Shown: positions 11,301 to 26,300 of the stretch, piece by piece | Position numbering within the stretch: position 1 is the stretch's first letter | How the letters are laid out: every line of letters starts with the position of its first letter | Assembly: GCA_030770545.1 (NCBI GenBank) | Contig: CM061091.1 | Coordinates: 14,254,501 to 14,318,500, forward strand | Origin: Macropodus opercularis | Taxonomy: Eukaryota > Chordata > Actinopteri > Anabantiformes > Osphronemidae | DNA: 64,000 nucleotides | Direction: 5' to 3' | Notes under the pieces: model-generated | The model's database searches: none | Seen by the model: only the letters and a program-made list of their open reading frames with translations | What the model was told of the DNA's origin: nothing | Translations under genes and position numbers: made by a program

Positions 11301-14300
11301 AAAAACGACCCCCCCCCCCCCCCCATTGGATATACACACTATTGCGTCATTGAGACTTGAGTGTCAGGTAATGCTACAGGTTTCATCACACACCCAAGCT
11401 GCTGCTGCACTGAAGAGGTCACACGTCTTTTGCTCTCCCTTGGGGGGAACCAAAGCTATAAGAGAGCCTGGGTCACTTACAGCCACTGACATACACACAC
11501 CTACAGTATAACAGCTCGTAGGATTATTCTAACCCATCTCCATTACACCCCGCTGGGCTGTGGACACGGTGCTCACTTGATACACACCGGTTGTGAAAAC
11601 GCCTGGTGGGCAAGCCCAGGTGGCTGCTGACACGAAGTCCTACCTTCAGTCAGAGGATTGTGTGAAGTCAGTGCGTAGTTTTTACCTCTCAGCTACATAT
11701 ATCTCTATTCTCAGCAAACCAACGATGCAGATATTGTAGATAAGACCAATTTCCTTTTTGATTATGAAACGCAAAGATTTATGTCGCACATATGTCTGCA
11801 GGGCTTTTTACATACAGTATGAAGCTCTTGGGTTTTGTAAATTATTTTAACTTTACTAGCTATAAATCAAGGGCAAAGAAACAACCGTCTATTATGTTTG
11901 CTGCTAAGGTAAATGCTTTACGCAGTGTTCTAAGGTTCAGATACGTGACGATAGTTTGTGTAGCATTCCACTAACACAGGCAGAGATATAGGATAAAAAG
12001 CATCAGTGTAACACGAAGAGTTAAATGTAAAAATGGCATCAGATATGCCTGCTCACACTTTTTCAAGTAATAATTAATGTGTCTGGGTTATAGCGTGGCA
12101 TCAACATACGGCTTAATTGAGCTCCTTGTGCTAAGAGGAGATTACAGCCTGAGATAATTGTTCAAACACATTACACTCTTCTCTTCCTGCCCCCATGAAG
12201 CTAAAAGCAATCAGAGTTGAACCGCCGCTGCAGAAATCTCTGCATAACAGCGGAAGGGCTGCTGCGTCTAGTAAGGCATAAACGTTTCGCACCAAAAAGT
12301 GATCAAGAGGCAAATTAAAAGGTCAAGAGATTTGACGTCAACTATGAAAATGCAACATACTGTACGGTGTTACCACAAACATGAAAACGTGACACAAAGT
12401 GAGATAGATTAGGCCCAATTAGGTCCACCCACGTCGTGTGAAGCTCATTAGGAGCCAACACGTGAACAGTATAGACACTAGTATCTGTGTCTGCATAGGT
12501 ACTGTCACAGTATGTGAAGTATACATGTAACTGAAGTTGCTCCAGTATGTTTCACTTTGTTTTAGTTGACAGGCTCCACGGTGTTGAAACAGTGAACAAG
12601 AACATAACATGAGAATTACCTTACACATTAATTCACTTCATTTACAATGGCCTCTTTGTTTGAATAGACTATTTTCTGCAGAAATCCCACATATTGTTCT
12701 GACACATGTCCTGCATTGTAGGAGTGCAGTGGCTCATGCACTTCAATTTCCCTGGTCATTTGGATTAAATAAATCAATATTCTCGAACGGAAGCAGTGGA
12801 AAAAAATTCCACATCAAAACAGCCTTTTCAACATTTCTATTTAAATGTAGTTTGAACTGCGAGTTTCTGGAATATGTAGGAGTATTGGTTATGACTCCTC
12901 ATAGTGCACTGAGCCCATCAGTTTTTGTCAATCAATCGTCTACATTGTAGCAGGGTTTGATGCATAAAAAGTCCACAGGCTCTTCTGTGGTTCATTTAAA
13001 TGGGTTAGAGGGTTAGAGGAGCTGATTTGGATTTCTCCCCACAACCTGTTAGGCATTCTGGTGTGGATTTCAGGATAATGCAGTATAAAGTGAAAGCAGA
13101 CCAGCTATTTATTGGATGAGTGTGTGAACCTTTGCATTTCATCACCTGTGTTCAGATGTGCAGTGGGGAAAATGCAGAAATATTCAGTTTCAAGTAAAGG
13201 TACTGCATTCAAACAAATACAGAAGTGTTTGGCTCAGTGATACCAAATGACTGTGATATTTTAACAACATATTACTATGTTATTGGTTATCATATGCTTT
13301 ATTTGAGTAAATAATCATTTGAATTTTACACATACTCCTGGGTGGATAGTGAAGTAGTTCTTTTCAATTTCAATTCATTTAATTTGCTTTAACATGTGAA
13401 AAAAAACCTAAGCTGTAAGGAGTAACAGTACTCGCATGTGTTGCTGTCTAACCCCTGCTTCCTACAGCCGTCAACACAGAACATCCACACCCTGCACAAG
13501 AGTTTATAGCAAACCTCAACCGTGTGCTGATGTGAGTTACTGCGAGCAGAGTTGGACGGTAGGAATGTAAAGAAGCTCAGTTCTCCTTGCTCTGTTATTG
13601 AGTTATTACAATGGGTCTTTAGAGAAAAGAGGGCCTTCTTTAGGTCTTTCAACTTGCTGCTTTGCTAACTTCAAACCCTTAAAGCTCCAACAGAGCATCA
13701 TCTGCCTCTCTGAATTGCTTCTCTCAGATTGGGCTGTGGCTCTTGAAGTTTTCTACCTGTTCTCTGAGCTCTCTGAGACTTTCCTGCCTGCACAGGGTTT
13801 GTCAGATTTCATAAAAGGGAAAGCTGTTAATGCATGCATTGCATGTTCTGACCTTCCCCAGCAGTGTCATTTTGAAAGCGTAAACCTTTCTGTTCAGATC
13901 TATCTTGCCCGGAGAAGAAGAGCAACTGTTGTAGGAGGAGAGCCATTGTTTTACTAAACTAAAGTAGTAAGGAGAGGACAGATTTGAAAAACAGTCACAT
14001 CCAGATGGGCGCTATCATCTTCCCCCTGCTATTTCAATGGTTTGTGGATAACTTATAACGTCCATTATCTTGAAAACGTTTTCCTCTTACAGTTAATTAT
14101 ACCCCATTTTGATAAGTGGATGACTATTATGTCCTCTCTAATATATGAAATAGAAGATTAAATGATTTCAGGCTTCAAGTCCTGATGATCACACCATGAC
14201 TAGATTGTCAACCCTCTGGTGATGTCTTATGATCCTGGACCGTGGACGTATGAAATGATCTGTCCTCAATGTGGTCCGGATTCAGGGACGACAGGAAACT

Positions 14301-17300
14301 GGGCTTTTTGTCGATGTGATGATTTGGAGGGCAGCTGAGGACACTGGTTTAGGTGTGTGCACATTTTAGTGTTTGTGTGTTGAAGTGTAATAGTCAAGAA
14401 AGCGTGAGTGCATTCAATAAGTTGCTAATGCCACTGAAGGACAATCGCAGATGGAGCTTCTATAATAATTAATGTGAACATGGCAGGGTTCCAAACCCTG
14501 GGAAATAACCAGTGTGTTTGATCCACCCGCTTGTCTTTAATGAAGTGCAGGAGGCTAATTCAGTGCACAGATTTAACTTCATTACTGCAGGTGAGGGGAG
14601 CCTTCGTCTTACTACACAGAAAAGAGGGGATGAAAAGGAAATTGGCGCCGGATGGAGACTGCATCACCTACTTTCAAATACTCTGGTCTCTGAAACTGCC
14701 TCTACTCTACACGCAAGGCAAGGTTTTTAATTTGTTCCATAATAGAATTCATCTCAAGCATCTCTAGCCATTAAGTGTTCTGCATTTGTCGCAGACTGAA
14801 GAGCAGGCGAGTGGGATGGATTTCATTAGGCAATCCGGGGCAACAGAGGAGCAGTGAAAGCACTCTCCTCCTCTTTCCTTTTTAGTCTTATCATAGTATT
14901 CCTGACTCTTGATTTCATATGTCATTCTGCTTTTTCATTCCTTCTCTGACCTCTACTTCTTAGTGGTCTAATGTGTGAGAAAGCTTTTCCTTTTGCTTTC
15001 TCTGTATCAGTTAGGCACTTATGTCTTGGGGGTTGGGGTTGCTGTCCTTTTCAACACATGTATTTTACCAAATGAAACTCTGAGCTTCATCATTTTTGCC
15101 TTCTCTTGGTCATTTGGCCATTTATTATTACCTCATCTGCACCATCTGCCCCTTCTGGGTGCAACATCAGGTCCTACTGGACATCTCACTGCATCTTAAA
15201 AGCATTAACTCTGGGTAGGAACTGATGGATGGTAATGGCCAATCTAAGTGTAAGGTCCCTAAGCGCCTCTCAAGTGGGCTGCAGGCTTCCTGCAGGTCAT
15301 AGGAAGAGCTGAGATGAAAGTGAAATGTCATGGAGATCGGTGAGTGAGGTAAAAGGAAAACGGCGCTGATGAAGGTTGTCTTTCCCTTTTCATTTTAGCA
15401 GTCATATACAATGACGCTGCTCTTTTCTTTCTCTCTCTCTCTCTCTCTCGCAATTAAACAATAAAGTTATGCAAACTTAAGTGGGGTTGCAGCAATCTGG
15501 ATATATGAATGAGAGAGAGACAAGAAGGCAGAAGAAGAGAAATGAAGAAAGTGAAGGGGGGAGGACAGTGCAGCACAGGGAGTTTTGGGAGAGGGGGCCT
15601 AGGGCACCGGCATCCCTAAGTCGCTCCCAGGGGGACTCCCTCTGAGATAAATGGTGGGATCTCATTGCGAATGTGACTTAACGCCCAGGAAATGGTCATG
15701 TTTAATTTAACAAGCAGATGGCAGGGGTATCTGAATGGGGGGTTAGCAACAAGCCTGCCTGGAGGTTCCACACAGCCTATAGCTCTGCGACAACTGAGAG
15801 CCTGTCTGCTCCGTAACAGTGTAACCCACTGCTTACTTTCTGTTTAAACTGTGTTGATGCATTTGTACTGCACTTGCAGTGATACTGAAACATCATGACA
15901 GCGGGATTTTTTTTTTTGTCTTTCGCAGTTAACACAAGACGAGACGCGCTGCTACAGTACAAAGATGCCCCACATGGCGTTGTTTCTGTTCTTTGGTTGA
16001 GGGATCCCAAGACAACAGTACCTTCTGCTATAGACGTGTAGGTTGTGAAACGAAATGACAGCAACCTCTCTGCATGCAATGATTTGTTGTGACGTCGTTT
16101 TAACACTGAGGAATCTTTTGCGTGATTTCGATCAGGTGATTTGGAAGCGTAAAAAAAAAAACCCCACACCCTGTACGTTGAGGTTAAAAGGAACCTTTGT
16201 GATCCTTTCATGTCACACGGCTCTTTGAAAGGCGTGGATTTGTGTTTGTTGCGAGTGGAGAAGGGTGAGTGTGTGTCTTCCTTGCCTTAGGTAGTCCCTG
16301 CGACAGAGGATGAGGTTGGCTTTCGTGTAGAGGGTGGAGCCCACCTCCCCCAGGCGGCAGTCACAGCAGGCACATTTGAGACAGTCCTCATGCCAGTATT
16401 TGTCCAGGGCCTTGAGCAGGTAGCGGTCTTTAATCTTGCGATTGCAGCCGGCACACCCCTTCTGTTTCCCTTTGGGCTGGACGGAGAGCATCGGCACACC
16501 TGTAGTGATAAGGAGACAAACAGCCATGCGTGATTTACGGCCCAGGAACACAAGTGACTTTTCATATTCTCCTTTTTGATAAGCCGGCTGCTTCTCGAGG
16601 CGTCTAAGCCAGGCCTCGCGCGCTGCTACAGCACACTGCCTACCTGCTTCATATGCATTAAAGAAAACATTCTTCCATGTAGATAGGCACACAGGTCACA
16701 TTGGACTACAAAGCCCCGACTTACTTGTTCCACTAAGAACATGCTGTAATACAAAAGTTACAAGATCACTTGCAGCAGGCTCCGGGAGAAGGCGCATGTG
16801 TTGTGTATACTGGGGATAAAAGACAGCGTGCTTACTTTGCTTACTGTGGTATTTACAGCAGGCTGTGTAGTATGTTAGTTACCTACCATTTCATCAAAGC
16901 CCATTTCACTCAACTGTCCAGAGCTGTAAAAGCTCCTCATGGGCTTTGTTTGGTATAGATTAACATTAACCTTTTAAAAAGCCTCTGACCACAAAAACGC
17001 TGCTACCAGACCCCGGTGAGATATGTTATGGCCTAAGTGCCTTTTAGCATACGCTCACTCGCTGTGTTTCATACGTACACACACAGGGACACGCACAGAC
17101 ACAGATGCACACAAACCACAAACACACACACAGTGTTCCCTACTCAGGGCATTACAGCCTTTCCTCCTTTTACACTTATCTGTACTCATGTGTCTGCAAC
17201 GAGCAAGCCTAAGTTATCAAACTCGCAAATTGCCCTGCTGTCACGCAGGTCCCCTTTAAGTGCACCTTTTAGCCTCCTAAAGGACAAATAAAGTCCATTT

Positions 17301-20300
17301 AATAACTGCACTAAACACTAATAGTCTATGTGTGGTTGACATTTTCTGTTTGGACTAAAAGCCCCCCTCAGGCCACTGCTGGTACAGAGGCAGGGGCGCG
17401 TAGCTCCCCTCCGTAGCACTAACAGGTCTGCCACAGCTGAAAGCACAAGACAACAGCTCTTAAGACACTCTCTCACACACTGAGCTATTGATCCGTCCAA
17501 AAGAACACACAGTGGACGCCACTTGCCACTCTACTTTCAAAACACATTTCTCTCTCTCTCTCAAAAAAAAAAGAAAAATAGGCTGGACACTCAGCGTCGC
17601 GGGGGGTTAGGGCAGCATTTTGTATGTGTGAGTATCTACGGTGTAAAGGTCCATTTTAAACACACGTTATACCGCGTTATGTACAAAATGTCACTGCTTT
17701 ACTGATGCACTTCAGAGATGCGCAGAGGCACATTTTGTCCAGACCGAATAAACTTTTTATTTTCTCCTCCACGGCAGCATGTACGACTGCAACAGTGTGC
17801 CGTTAAGTGTGAATGGGGTCATTCTGTAGTTAGACCTGCTGTTTGACTGTAACTTCTGTGGTTTGCTCGGTGATAAATACAACCTCAGCTGCTAACGGGG
17901 GACCGATTCATTCAGCGCGCTATTTTTCTCGGCTAAGCCTGTCAAGTTTGTTCTCTTTCACAAAAAAAAAAAAAAACACAACCTTATGCCGCTTTTCAAA
18001 GACGTCCTTTGGAATAGGAAAGCACATTTTCCCTCTCTTTCTGTCTATCTCACATGTGCGAACACACACACTCTCACATCTGCACACGTAAGTGGGCTCA
18101 CAAAGTACCTTATTGAATCCAGATTTGCTCTGCAATTTTTGGCTATCCACACATCAATACTGCTATGAATGTAATATAATTAGCAGTTCCCCCTTTAAAA
18201 AAGAGGTGAAAGGAATAAGAGCGCTTGTTAGTCAAATTTATGGCTTTAGTTTATGTGTCAGTACGTGCTCGGGTACTGTTGAGCTGTCTTATTTCTTTAT
18301 CAGAAGTAGAACTGAGAGGCTAATTGGTCCAGTGCTGGTGATGGGAGCCATCAATTAGTGTTCTGCCTGCCCTGTAGCTCCCTCACCTCCCTCTCTCCCC
18401 GAAACAGTCCTCTTGAAGTTGGCACATTAGGATCACAAAACCTGCTATAAATACCAATGTTCAGTGTAAATGAAGCTAAAAAGCTTCAAATTCAAGCCAC
18501 ACTGGATAAGGGCGGACTCTTCTACCTGCATTTCATGGCTTGTTAGGGGAGCTCTCTGCAGGTATGCCAACAGTGCGCGGCTGACAGGCTTCTACAGAAC
18601 TAAAAACAGTCTTAATGAGGAGAGAGAGAGTATTTGTCTGCCGTTTGCGTGTTTGTCTGTCTGTGTGTGTGTGTGAGAGAGAGTGTGTTTCGTTGCTGGT
18701 GGAAAGAAAAAGAAAGGAGTTGCTGCAATTCCCTTGAGGATCACAAAAATCTTTAATTTGCCTTTTATGACACCTAATTAGTTATTCTACTCAAAATCTT
18801 TGCTTTAAATAAGAGAACTAATTATACAAAAAGGTCGCTCCTCCACCTCCAGAGAACAACTCGTAATTGGTTGAGACCACCACCCGCCATGCTCTCTTCA
18901 AACATATCACGTGTGTGTTTTACATCACATTTGAAAAGGCCAAAGCTTAACCTATCTTGGAATTAGTGCGCGCCGCCCACCCTCTGTTTTAAATGCACGC
19001 TTTGTTAAAAAAAAAAAAATCCTGCTCCACATCATCAAACTCTCTTTGCGACTCAGGCTCGGTGTTTGCATCTACGTCTTCATGCATATGTCCTACTTCT
19101 TCAGGCCTGAGCGTAAAAGAGATGTCTCAGTGCTGCCTACCAGGAAACCCGCGTGCACATTCAATCGGTGCCTCTGTCTTGAAGCCATTGCAGGAAGCAA
19201 ACATGGGTTTGATGTCTTCTACTAAAGCTGCCTCTAGAAAACGGCTTCAACGGCAGTGTAGCACGCGCGAGCTCAAACCTACTAAACAAAGAGATTTGAC
19301 GGGAAAAAAAAAAAGATCGTCTAAAGTAAATGTCTTTTCAATTCCCTTAATGCCGTGAGACATTTTCTTGCACCTGTCACCAGTCCCAGCACTCTGTCAA
19401 ACTGTGGTGTAGAACAGAACCTCCCATGCTTACCACCTCCCAGAAAGAAAAGCTGCATTATGAAAGGAGGCAGCAGACTAGGAGGCAGCCTCCACTTAAT
19501 CCAATCCATTTAACAGATACAAGTGCCACTGACCTTCCAGCGTCATTTGATGTCACCAAAAGCATGCCTCTCCACATGACGATTCATTCTCCAACAAGGG
19601 CTGCATTTTACCCCTCAAAGTGGGAACAGAGCACTTGCCCTGCCAAATATCCTTCCTGAGAAGGAATTTAATTTGCCATTAGTACTGTGTGTAAAGGCTC
19701 TGTCATCTCTCTCCTCTTACATCCATCTACTTTCTTAAAGATTGTATCTTTCAAGACTATGTACAGTTAGTTTTTCTCAGCCCAGGCTGTCTGTCAGAGC
19801 ATGTATTTTCCATTATAGAGATAGCATCCGATTTCTGCGTTAGCCCATTTAGACTTCCGTCTTTACAGCTATCAAAAAAAAAATCACATCAGTCTGCAAA
19901 CTATTTTTGATATATTTAAGGTTTTAAAAAGAAAATATGCTGTTTGGAGCACTCAGGGAAGTGTCTGAAAGTGGAATAATATAATTATCACATAGACATG
20001 GCCCACATTTCCTCAATCTGGACAGGATTGTGTGAGAGTGAAGACGACTTGCCCTCAATTCTCTCTTCCTGCCTTTTATTACGAAAACCTGCAGATTTTC
20101 AAACACACAAGAAGGTGCATATAAAACGGCGAGGAAACCGACTCGCCGTAAATTCTTCGACGCGCTAATACACACTAGATTCGTGCAGGCGCTCGGCTTT
20201 AATGGTAGTACAGTTACATCTGATTCTGTTTTGTCAAATGTCTCTTGATCAATTAAAAGCACTGACGCCATGGTGTGTTGCAGACGTTGCCGCTTCGGGG

Positions 20301-23300
20301 GGAGGCAAAGGACCTTCACGAGAATCACTCGGCCTTTCTGACACATGAGGTGGCCTTTCAAGGAGGTGGAAGCTGGCCCTGGGTGGGCCTCCTCTCAGAG
20401 GCCCCCATAATTCTCCAACTCATAGCTGCAGCAACTAAGAGTGTTAGCTACCAGCTTAGTGAATACACCAATACATGACCAAATCATTGTGTTTAGCTGG
20501 AACAGGTGTATTTGTCGTATATAAACGGTGCTGCGTTAGTCAAACTCTGAGAGTCTCTGCTTCCGAAGCCACAGGAGCTGCTTTAAACCCAACTCTTTTA
20601 TGTGACCACAGTAAATACTGTGACCATGGCAATCCCAAATAAAACCTGTCCCTGGGCCAAGGTGTCAGCCACCGAGGTTAATGGGGATCTCATGCAGATG
20701 TCTTGCCATTGTGTGCATGAATTAGCCCCTTTCATTCAGCTTCCGTCATCGTTGTAATTGAGCCCACAGACGCGTTTCTCTATTGCCAAGACAAAATACA
20801 AGACATCTGGTAATAACATCAGCTGGAATACGCGCCCGCTGAAAGAGGGCTGATGAGTGTCTTCTGAATGATAAGGAAGGTAAAGACCACTGGTTCAGCA
20901 TCTGATTCATGGTAGTGTATGCAAGGAGTAAGAGAAAAGACACCCAGTGTACACGCTCTCAAATTAAGCAGGTTCTTACAAGGCCCAAGTCAATATTACA
21001 TGTCATCCTGCGTGGTTCTTTTTAAATAGTTTGCTGTAAAAGCCTTTTTGCAGTATGTTACTGTACAGCGTGCTACATTTCCAGATGGTTGTGTATGAAT
21101 GCCGGGGTCTGTGAGGTGATTTCTGGGACTGTATTCATGCTATGATTATGACATAATTAACACCCGCAGTAAGTGGGAGAAAAAGCAGACAGGGCTAGTG
21201 CGAATGAGGAGGGGACTGTTCATTAACAAGATGCTCTCTCTCAAACTTTGCAGCTTGCTGCTGCTAATAAGCCCCGGTGAAACGGAGCCCAGCCGTCCCT
21301 TGCATTGACCCTGGCACTGCCCAGGATAAGGGAGGGTTTTGTCTCCTGGAATAATTGCTCTTTTCACATGTTACAAGTGTCCTGACCCTCACGGTCGGCA
21401 GCCACTTTCCCTACCATAATTACTCCTGATCCGCTCCAAATGAGTCAGCCGCATTAGGGCTGCAATAACACTGGCCCAGCTTCAAGCGCGGCATGGGGAG
21501 TCTCAGCAGAGCAGCCTGGAACAGGACTGCCTTTTCTCCCAGCCCACGGTCATTTCCATCACGTCAGAGGTGCATTTCTTACACTTGAAGTCAGCACGAA
21601 GGCCCTGGGCCTTTTTCTGAGGCTTACAGAAGGCATTGTTAGCTCCTGGTGCTCACTCCTCACTGTGGTTTGGCTGCAGACTCCATCCCAATTAACGGAA
21701 AACTTCATTAGTGTGTTTTTTTTTTTCCACACGTTTCAGCCCCTTATTATTTTTAATTTATTCACATGGGGTTAATTAAAAGAAATGTATCACAGAGATA
21801 TGCAACAGCTTTCTAATTAAATTCATTGCAGCTTTTTTTAAAGACATGAAACTGGCAGAGTTTCCAAATTATTACAGAAGGCGACTTGTTCCAACACTTG
21901 GTTTCCCAGTAGTAGGGTGAGATTAGAGCTCGGCAAGGTAAACTGTCAACGCCGGAAAGAGAGTGAAAGATGGAGCAAGAAAATGAGCGTGAGGGGAAAA
22001 AGATGAATGAGGAAGAGGAGACACAAACGTACAAGGTTTTATCATGCAGGGTTACCCCAAATAAACCCGGGAGAGCATTAAAGACCGTCAGTGTTGACAG
22101 TGCAATGGAAGGATTTGGTAATCAAATGTTGGGCTTTGTTGGCGGTGTGTGGGTTTTAGTTCTTGAAACCTGCAATTTCTCCATTTGGGAAGCTGAATGC
22201 GTCTTCTTCTTCAACCCTCACACAGTAGGCACGAGGCAAATTTCATAGCAAACTGTGTTCTCCCTATAAGTCCATATTTAAAACTAGCTAAAGGAAACAT
22301 CCATCTGTATCCTACTCTCAAGCTGTAAACTTTTAAAACATTCATAGAACAGGTAAAATTATCTGCCACTTTGTGATTTCTGGCAGGAAAAAAAAAAAGA
22401 AGAAACCTCAAACCATTAGGCCTGTCACAGCCACTTTCCGCTACCCGGAACAGAATAATGCACAAACACTTTTTAGTCCACATTAAAAATGCATTTGGAG
22501 AGGAACAAATGTAGCCCCTCGAAAGTTTGTGTCACTCACGAGGTCAGGAAGTGATGTACAAAATCCTCACCACTCCCCAGCAATTACTGCACACTTATTA
22601 TTTCAAAGGATATGCCAGGAGACAGGTGTGCCATTCAGGGTCCGGTGTGTTGAAAATGGAAGGGAAGAAGGAACACCATACTGCGGTGCACTGTGTGAGA
22701 CTCTTTAATCTTGAATAATGCAAATTCCCCACAGGGGGCAGTTATTTGGCAGCACAGACCTCTAATGTCATTCAAGTAGCTATTCTCACACCTGATGGGG
22801 TAAATAATGAGCAAGGTTGCTTGGGTGCACAGTTAGGGAAGAGGTCTTCGTGAAGATTAGGTGTGATGTCACGTGGGACGGTTAAACCACGCTCTCTTGT
22901 GCAGCACAGCTCATTCTGAAGCCCACTAGAGAGGAACGCTGCAGATGACGTTGGCTGATGTGTGATTACGAAACAGTTTCCTTTTAATGAATTCCTTTTA
23001 TATTGCCTCTTTATATAAAGAGCAGCCCTATTTCCTCAAGGAGTAATTCTTGTTACTGACTACAATCAAGTGACAATTCAGCTGGTCAATTGAAATGAAA
23101 TAAAAGTAAATGAAAAGAGGTGTGATTGGACTGGGGGGGGGGCAAGCAACTACTTTCTGTTGAGTTCAGCGTGTGGATTGCGGCTGTCATTTATCCCCAG
23201 GTCTGTAGTTGCTCACATTATAGTTAAGCAGTAATTGAATCAACAACTTCAATATCCAAAATCTAATTTACTAGTTTTAAGAGGCAGATACAGACTTTAA

Positions 23301-26300
23301 TTCGCTATTTAAGATTTGATTTAGTGAAGGTCACCCAGTAAGAGATTACTGGCTCTTATTTAAGAGAAAGCACCGCAGGCTCTTCTGTTTACCACCATGC
23401 TACTGCAGCATCTTGAAGTGTGAAGTCGATGTCCTCGTTTTTCCCTGAATTGTCGCACTTAAAAGTTGTTCTAACGAGGCTTTAATTTGGTTGTTTTTGA
23501 CCTAAATAAGTCAAGTGATATTTAGTTTTTGCCAAAAATAACCAAGTAAAGGTCATTTTATGTTTTATATATACTGTATATAATAAAGAACGAGAGAGTT
23601 GCAGAGACGTTTGGAATTACAGGCTTATTTCATCCAACAGGGATCATGCGGGTCACAAACATGCATGCGATTTAAAAGAAAAAGCACAACAGCCAACCTC
23701 CAGACAACTCAACACAGCGATGGGAATATAATTCACAGACACAAGACTGAAAGTTTAAAAGCCCCACTAGCAGCCCCTAGAGGCTGTGCTCCTCCTTGGT
23801 TCCCGCAAGAACAAAGTGTTTTGTTTGGTTTTTTTTTTTACTGACCAACCAAAAGTGCTTTCCTCAGAGGCACACATTCACACAAGCAGGGCAAGAAAAA
23901 CACATTGAAACACTCAGCAACAATGATCAGGGCTTTGGCACATGGGAAGCACGACATGGGCAAGACTTCCTGTTGGCACTGGGATGTGTGCAGTGTAGAG
24001 ACGACACAACAGGCTGGTCCGAATAGCTAAGGCCCTCTTAATAGGAATTTCCATGAAAAGCTACAGTAGCAAAGTTTACATCTCAAAACCTACGCGCACA
24101 GTTTAGCTGTGGCCTCCTCCCCAGCGCTCCTATAAACATTCAGCAGCCGCTGGAGCTCGACTGGTTAGTAGCCTGTTTGAAATACATCTCTATGCATCTT
24201 CAAAATGTCTCTGTATGTGTCTTCACCGATTGTTGTTCTGCATTCAAGCCGCTATCAGTCAACGCTATTGATACTGGCTTTAAAAGTCCAGTGTTGCTCA
24301 GGCTAAACACGCAAACAAACACTTGCATATATCCAGACGGGGCTTTTTCATTTAAACAAATATGCATCAGGGGAATACTTCATCACGGATTAAACAAGAC
24401 TTAATGAATAACGGTGGACTTCATTGTTTAAAGACACATTAAAGCCTTATGAGACGTCAGTGCAGTAAGGATTTGATATTCGATTTACACATGAATAATG
24501 CATTTGTGTAATCAAATAAACATTCATGTTTATTATGAGTCTAAACTCACTTGAAATATGCTACTTACATCACTTTAACATTGGAACAAAGAAGGGAGAG
24601 GGTTTTGTTTAGCAGAGCATGTGACATAAATACAGGATATTCACATTATTAGTCTTAAAACATGGTCTTCTCAGTATTTAAAGTATGGCTGGATAAGCTT
24701 AATATGATTTTAAATAATCAGAAGCATCAAGAAAGTTATTTGCTAACTTAATGCAGCTTCCAACTGCTAGCTGGGTCAACTAGGCCAGGTACCGGCCGGC
24801 AGGCATCACTGGCGTAGTGTACGAGTGCAAGACCTCATATGAAGTGGTATCAAATGTTGAGTTGATTTAATTGAGTTCACCAGCACAGCGCTGCAGTTAA
24901 AGTGGGAGAGGGACTGGTCAGCTGGGACCTTCGTGGTCATTTACATCTTGCCATTTTCATCCCCCTGTCTTTTTATTCGCCTGCTGCGTTTGTGTGCATG
25001 ATGAGAGAAAGGAAGAACACTTACGGGAAAATCGAATAAAAGCAGCGTAAGTTGAGAACACAGTGGTAGAAAGAACATGTTCGTTTGAGCTGGTGATGCT
25101 TTCTGTGTGAACAGCCTGAACCAAGTCGACTGTTGGTCACTTAACGGTCAGAGTTTGTTTGCAATAAAATAGGAATAAATGGCAACTGTGCTCTAATATA
25201 AGCAGATGATCGTGTTGCTATAATCTAATGCAAAGGATTTGCCCTGGCTATATGGTATCAGGTTGGATACCAACTCGGATGTCTAGTACAAAAATTGTGT
25301 AACAGGTGACATCTTAGTACCACAAAACTGCGGGGACACTACATTCTGCTCATCTCAAGATCGTCCTGCGTGTCATTCCTCTCGTCATCGCTCCTTTCTT
25401 CCTCTGCTAATCTAATGATGACTGGATAAAGACAAAAATTGATTTCAAGAGAGCAAAGAATAAGATTTACAGAGGGCATCAGGATGTCAAACAAGTCAGA
25501 ACAGAGGGTGCACAATAGGTAAACAGCAGATTAAATAACTCCATGTGAAAAAGAACGGATGAGATGTTGCAGGATGTGTGAGCATGTTTGCAAAAGCATC
25601 AGTGTATGAATATTATTTTTTTCCACATCAACATGAGTGTAGTCAGCAGCTGGAGAGAAACAACTTTGCAATAACAAGTTGCACTGAGACCTGCTTCCAC
25701 CAGGTTCAAACAAATCAATTACAGACTGTAGATAGTATGTGAGAATATTATATGGTATGAGAACAGTAACTGTTTTGTGTGTGTCTGCATTTGTCTCAGA
25801 TGTGGTCGGTTTCTCTTAGGTGGTTTAAAGAAACAATTCATCACTTGTCAGCATTTTTGGGGATTTTGTAAAAGCTTTCATTGTAACATTTGACTGATGG
25901 GTGTATGCACTTGCGGCTTGTGTGTTCATGTAATTTTGTGGCACCTCTACATCAGCAACATTCACCATTTTCACACAGAACTCAACAACGTACCAGAAAT
26001 CCTTGTTGATGTAGAAAATAATGGTCTGGAGTGATATAAAAACAGAAGGTCAGATTGAATAACACAACAGGGACGGTCCGCTTCCCGTTCTGCAAGTGGT
26101 AGCCAGATCTTGTTGTGTGAAAATTAGTATGAAAACGTGGCACGCGTGTGGCTTCCAGCAATAATAAAAGGGATGCTCTTACAGCTCAAGAGTGCATAAT
26201 TGAGTTTGTGTGCCATACTGATGAGTGCAGCCATTTGCATCGAAGGCAGGTGGGCGCTCTCGCTGACACGTGTCTCTTAAGTCTCAATTCAGTCTTTTTG

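Larger units (their letters stand above)
9886..16285 (-). other. lmo1: lmo1 intron 2 (6.4 kb)
   Basis: This is a GC-AG intron of phase 2. It contains no supportable gene. Visible contents are a C16 run at 11309-11324, a CT microsatellite at 15429-15449, and otherwise unique-looking AT-rich DNA. The 159-codon frame at 16213-16692 is exon 2 read through into this intron and into intron 1. Confidence 0.85.

Noticed and set aside
16213..16692. 159-codon minus-strand frame taken as a gene
   Set aside because: It is lmo1 exon 2 with intron sequence read through at both ends. Only 16286-16499 is coding.
17070..17125. CA-rich stretch considered as a CRISPR-like or tandem array
   Set aside because: It is an imperfect CA microsatellite with no regular spacer structure, in a vertebrate genome.
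25253..25274. Short overlapping inverted repeats (TGGTATC/GATACCA and GTTGG/CCAAC)
   Set aside because: Stems of 5-7 bp are expected many times by chance in 64 kb.
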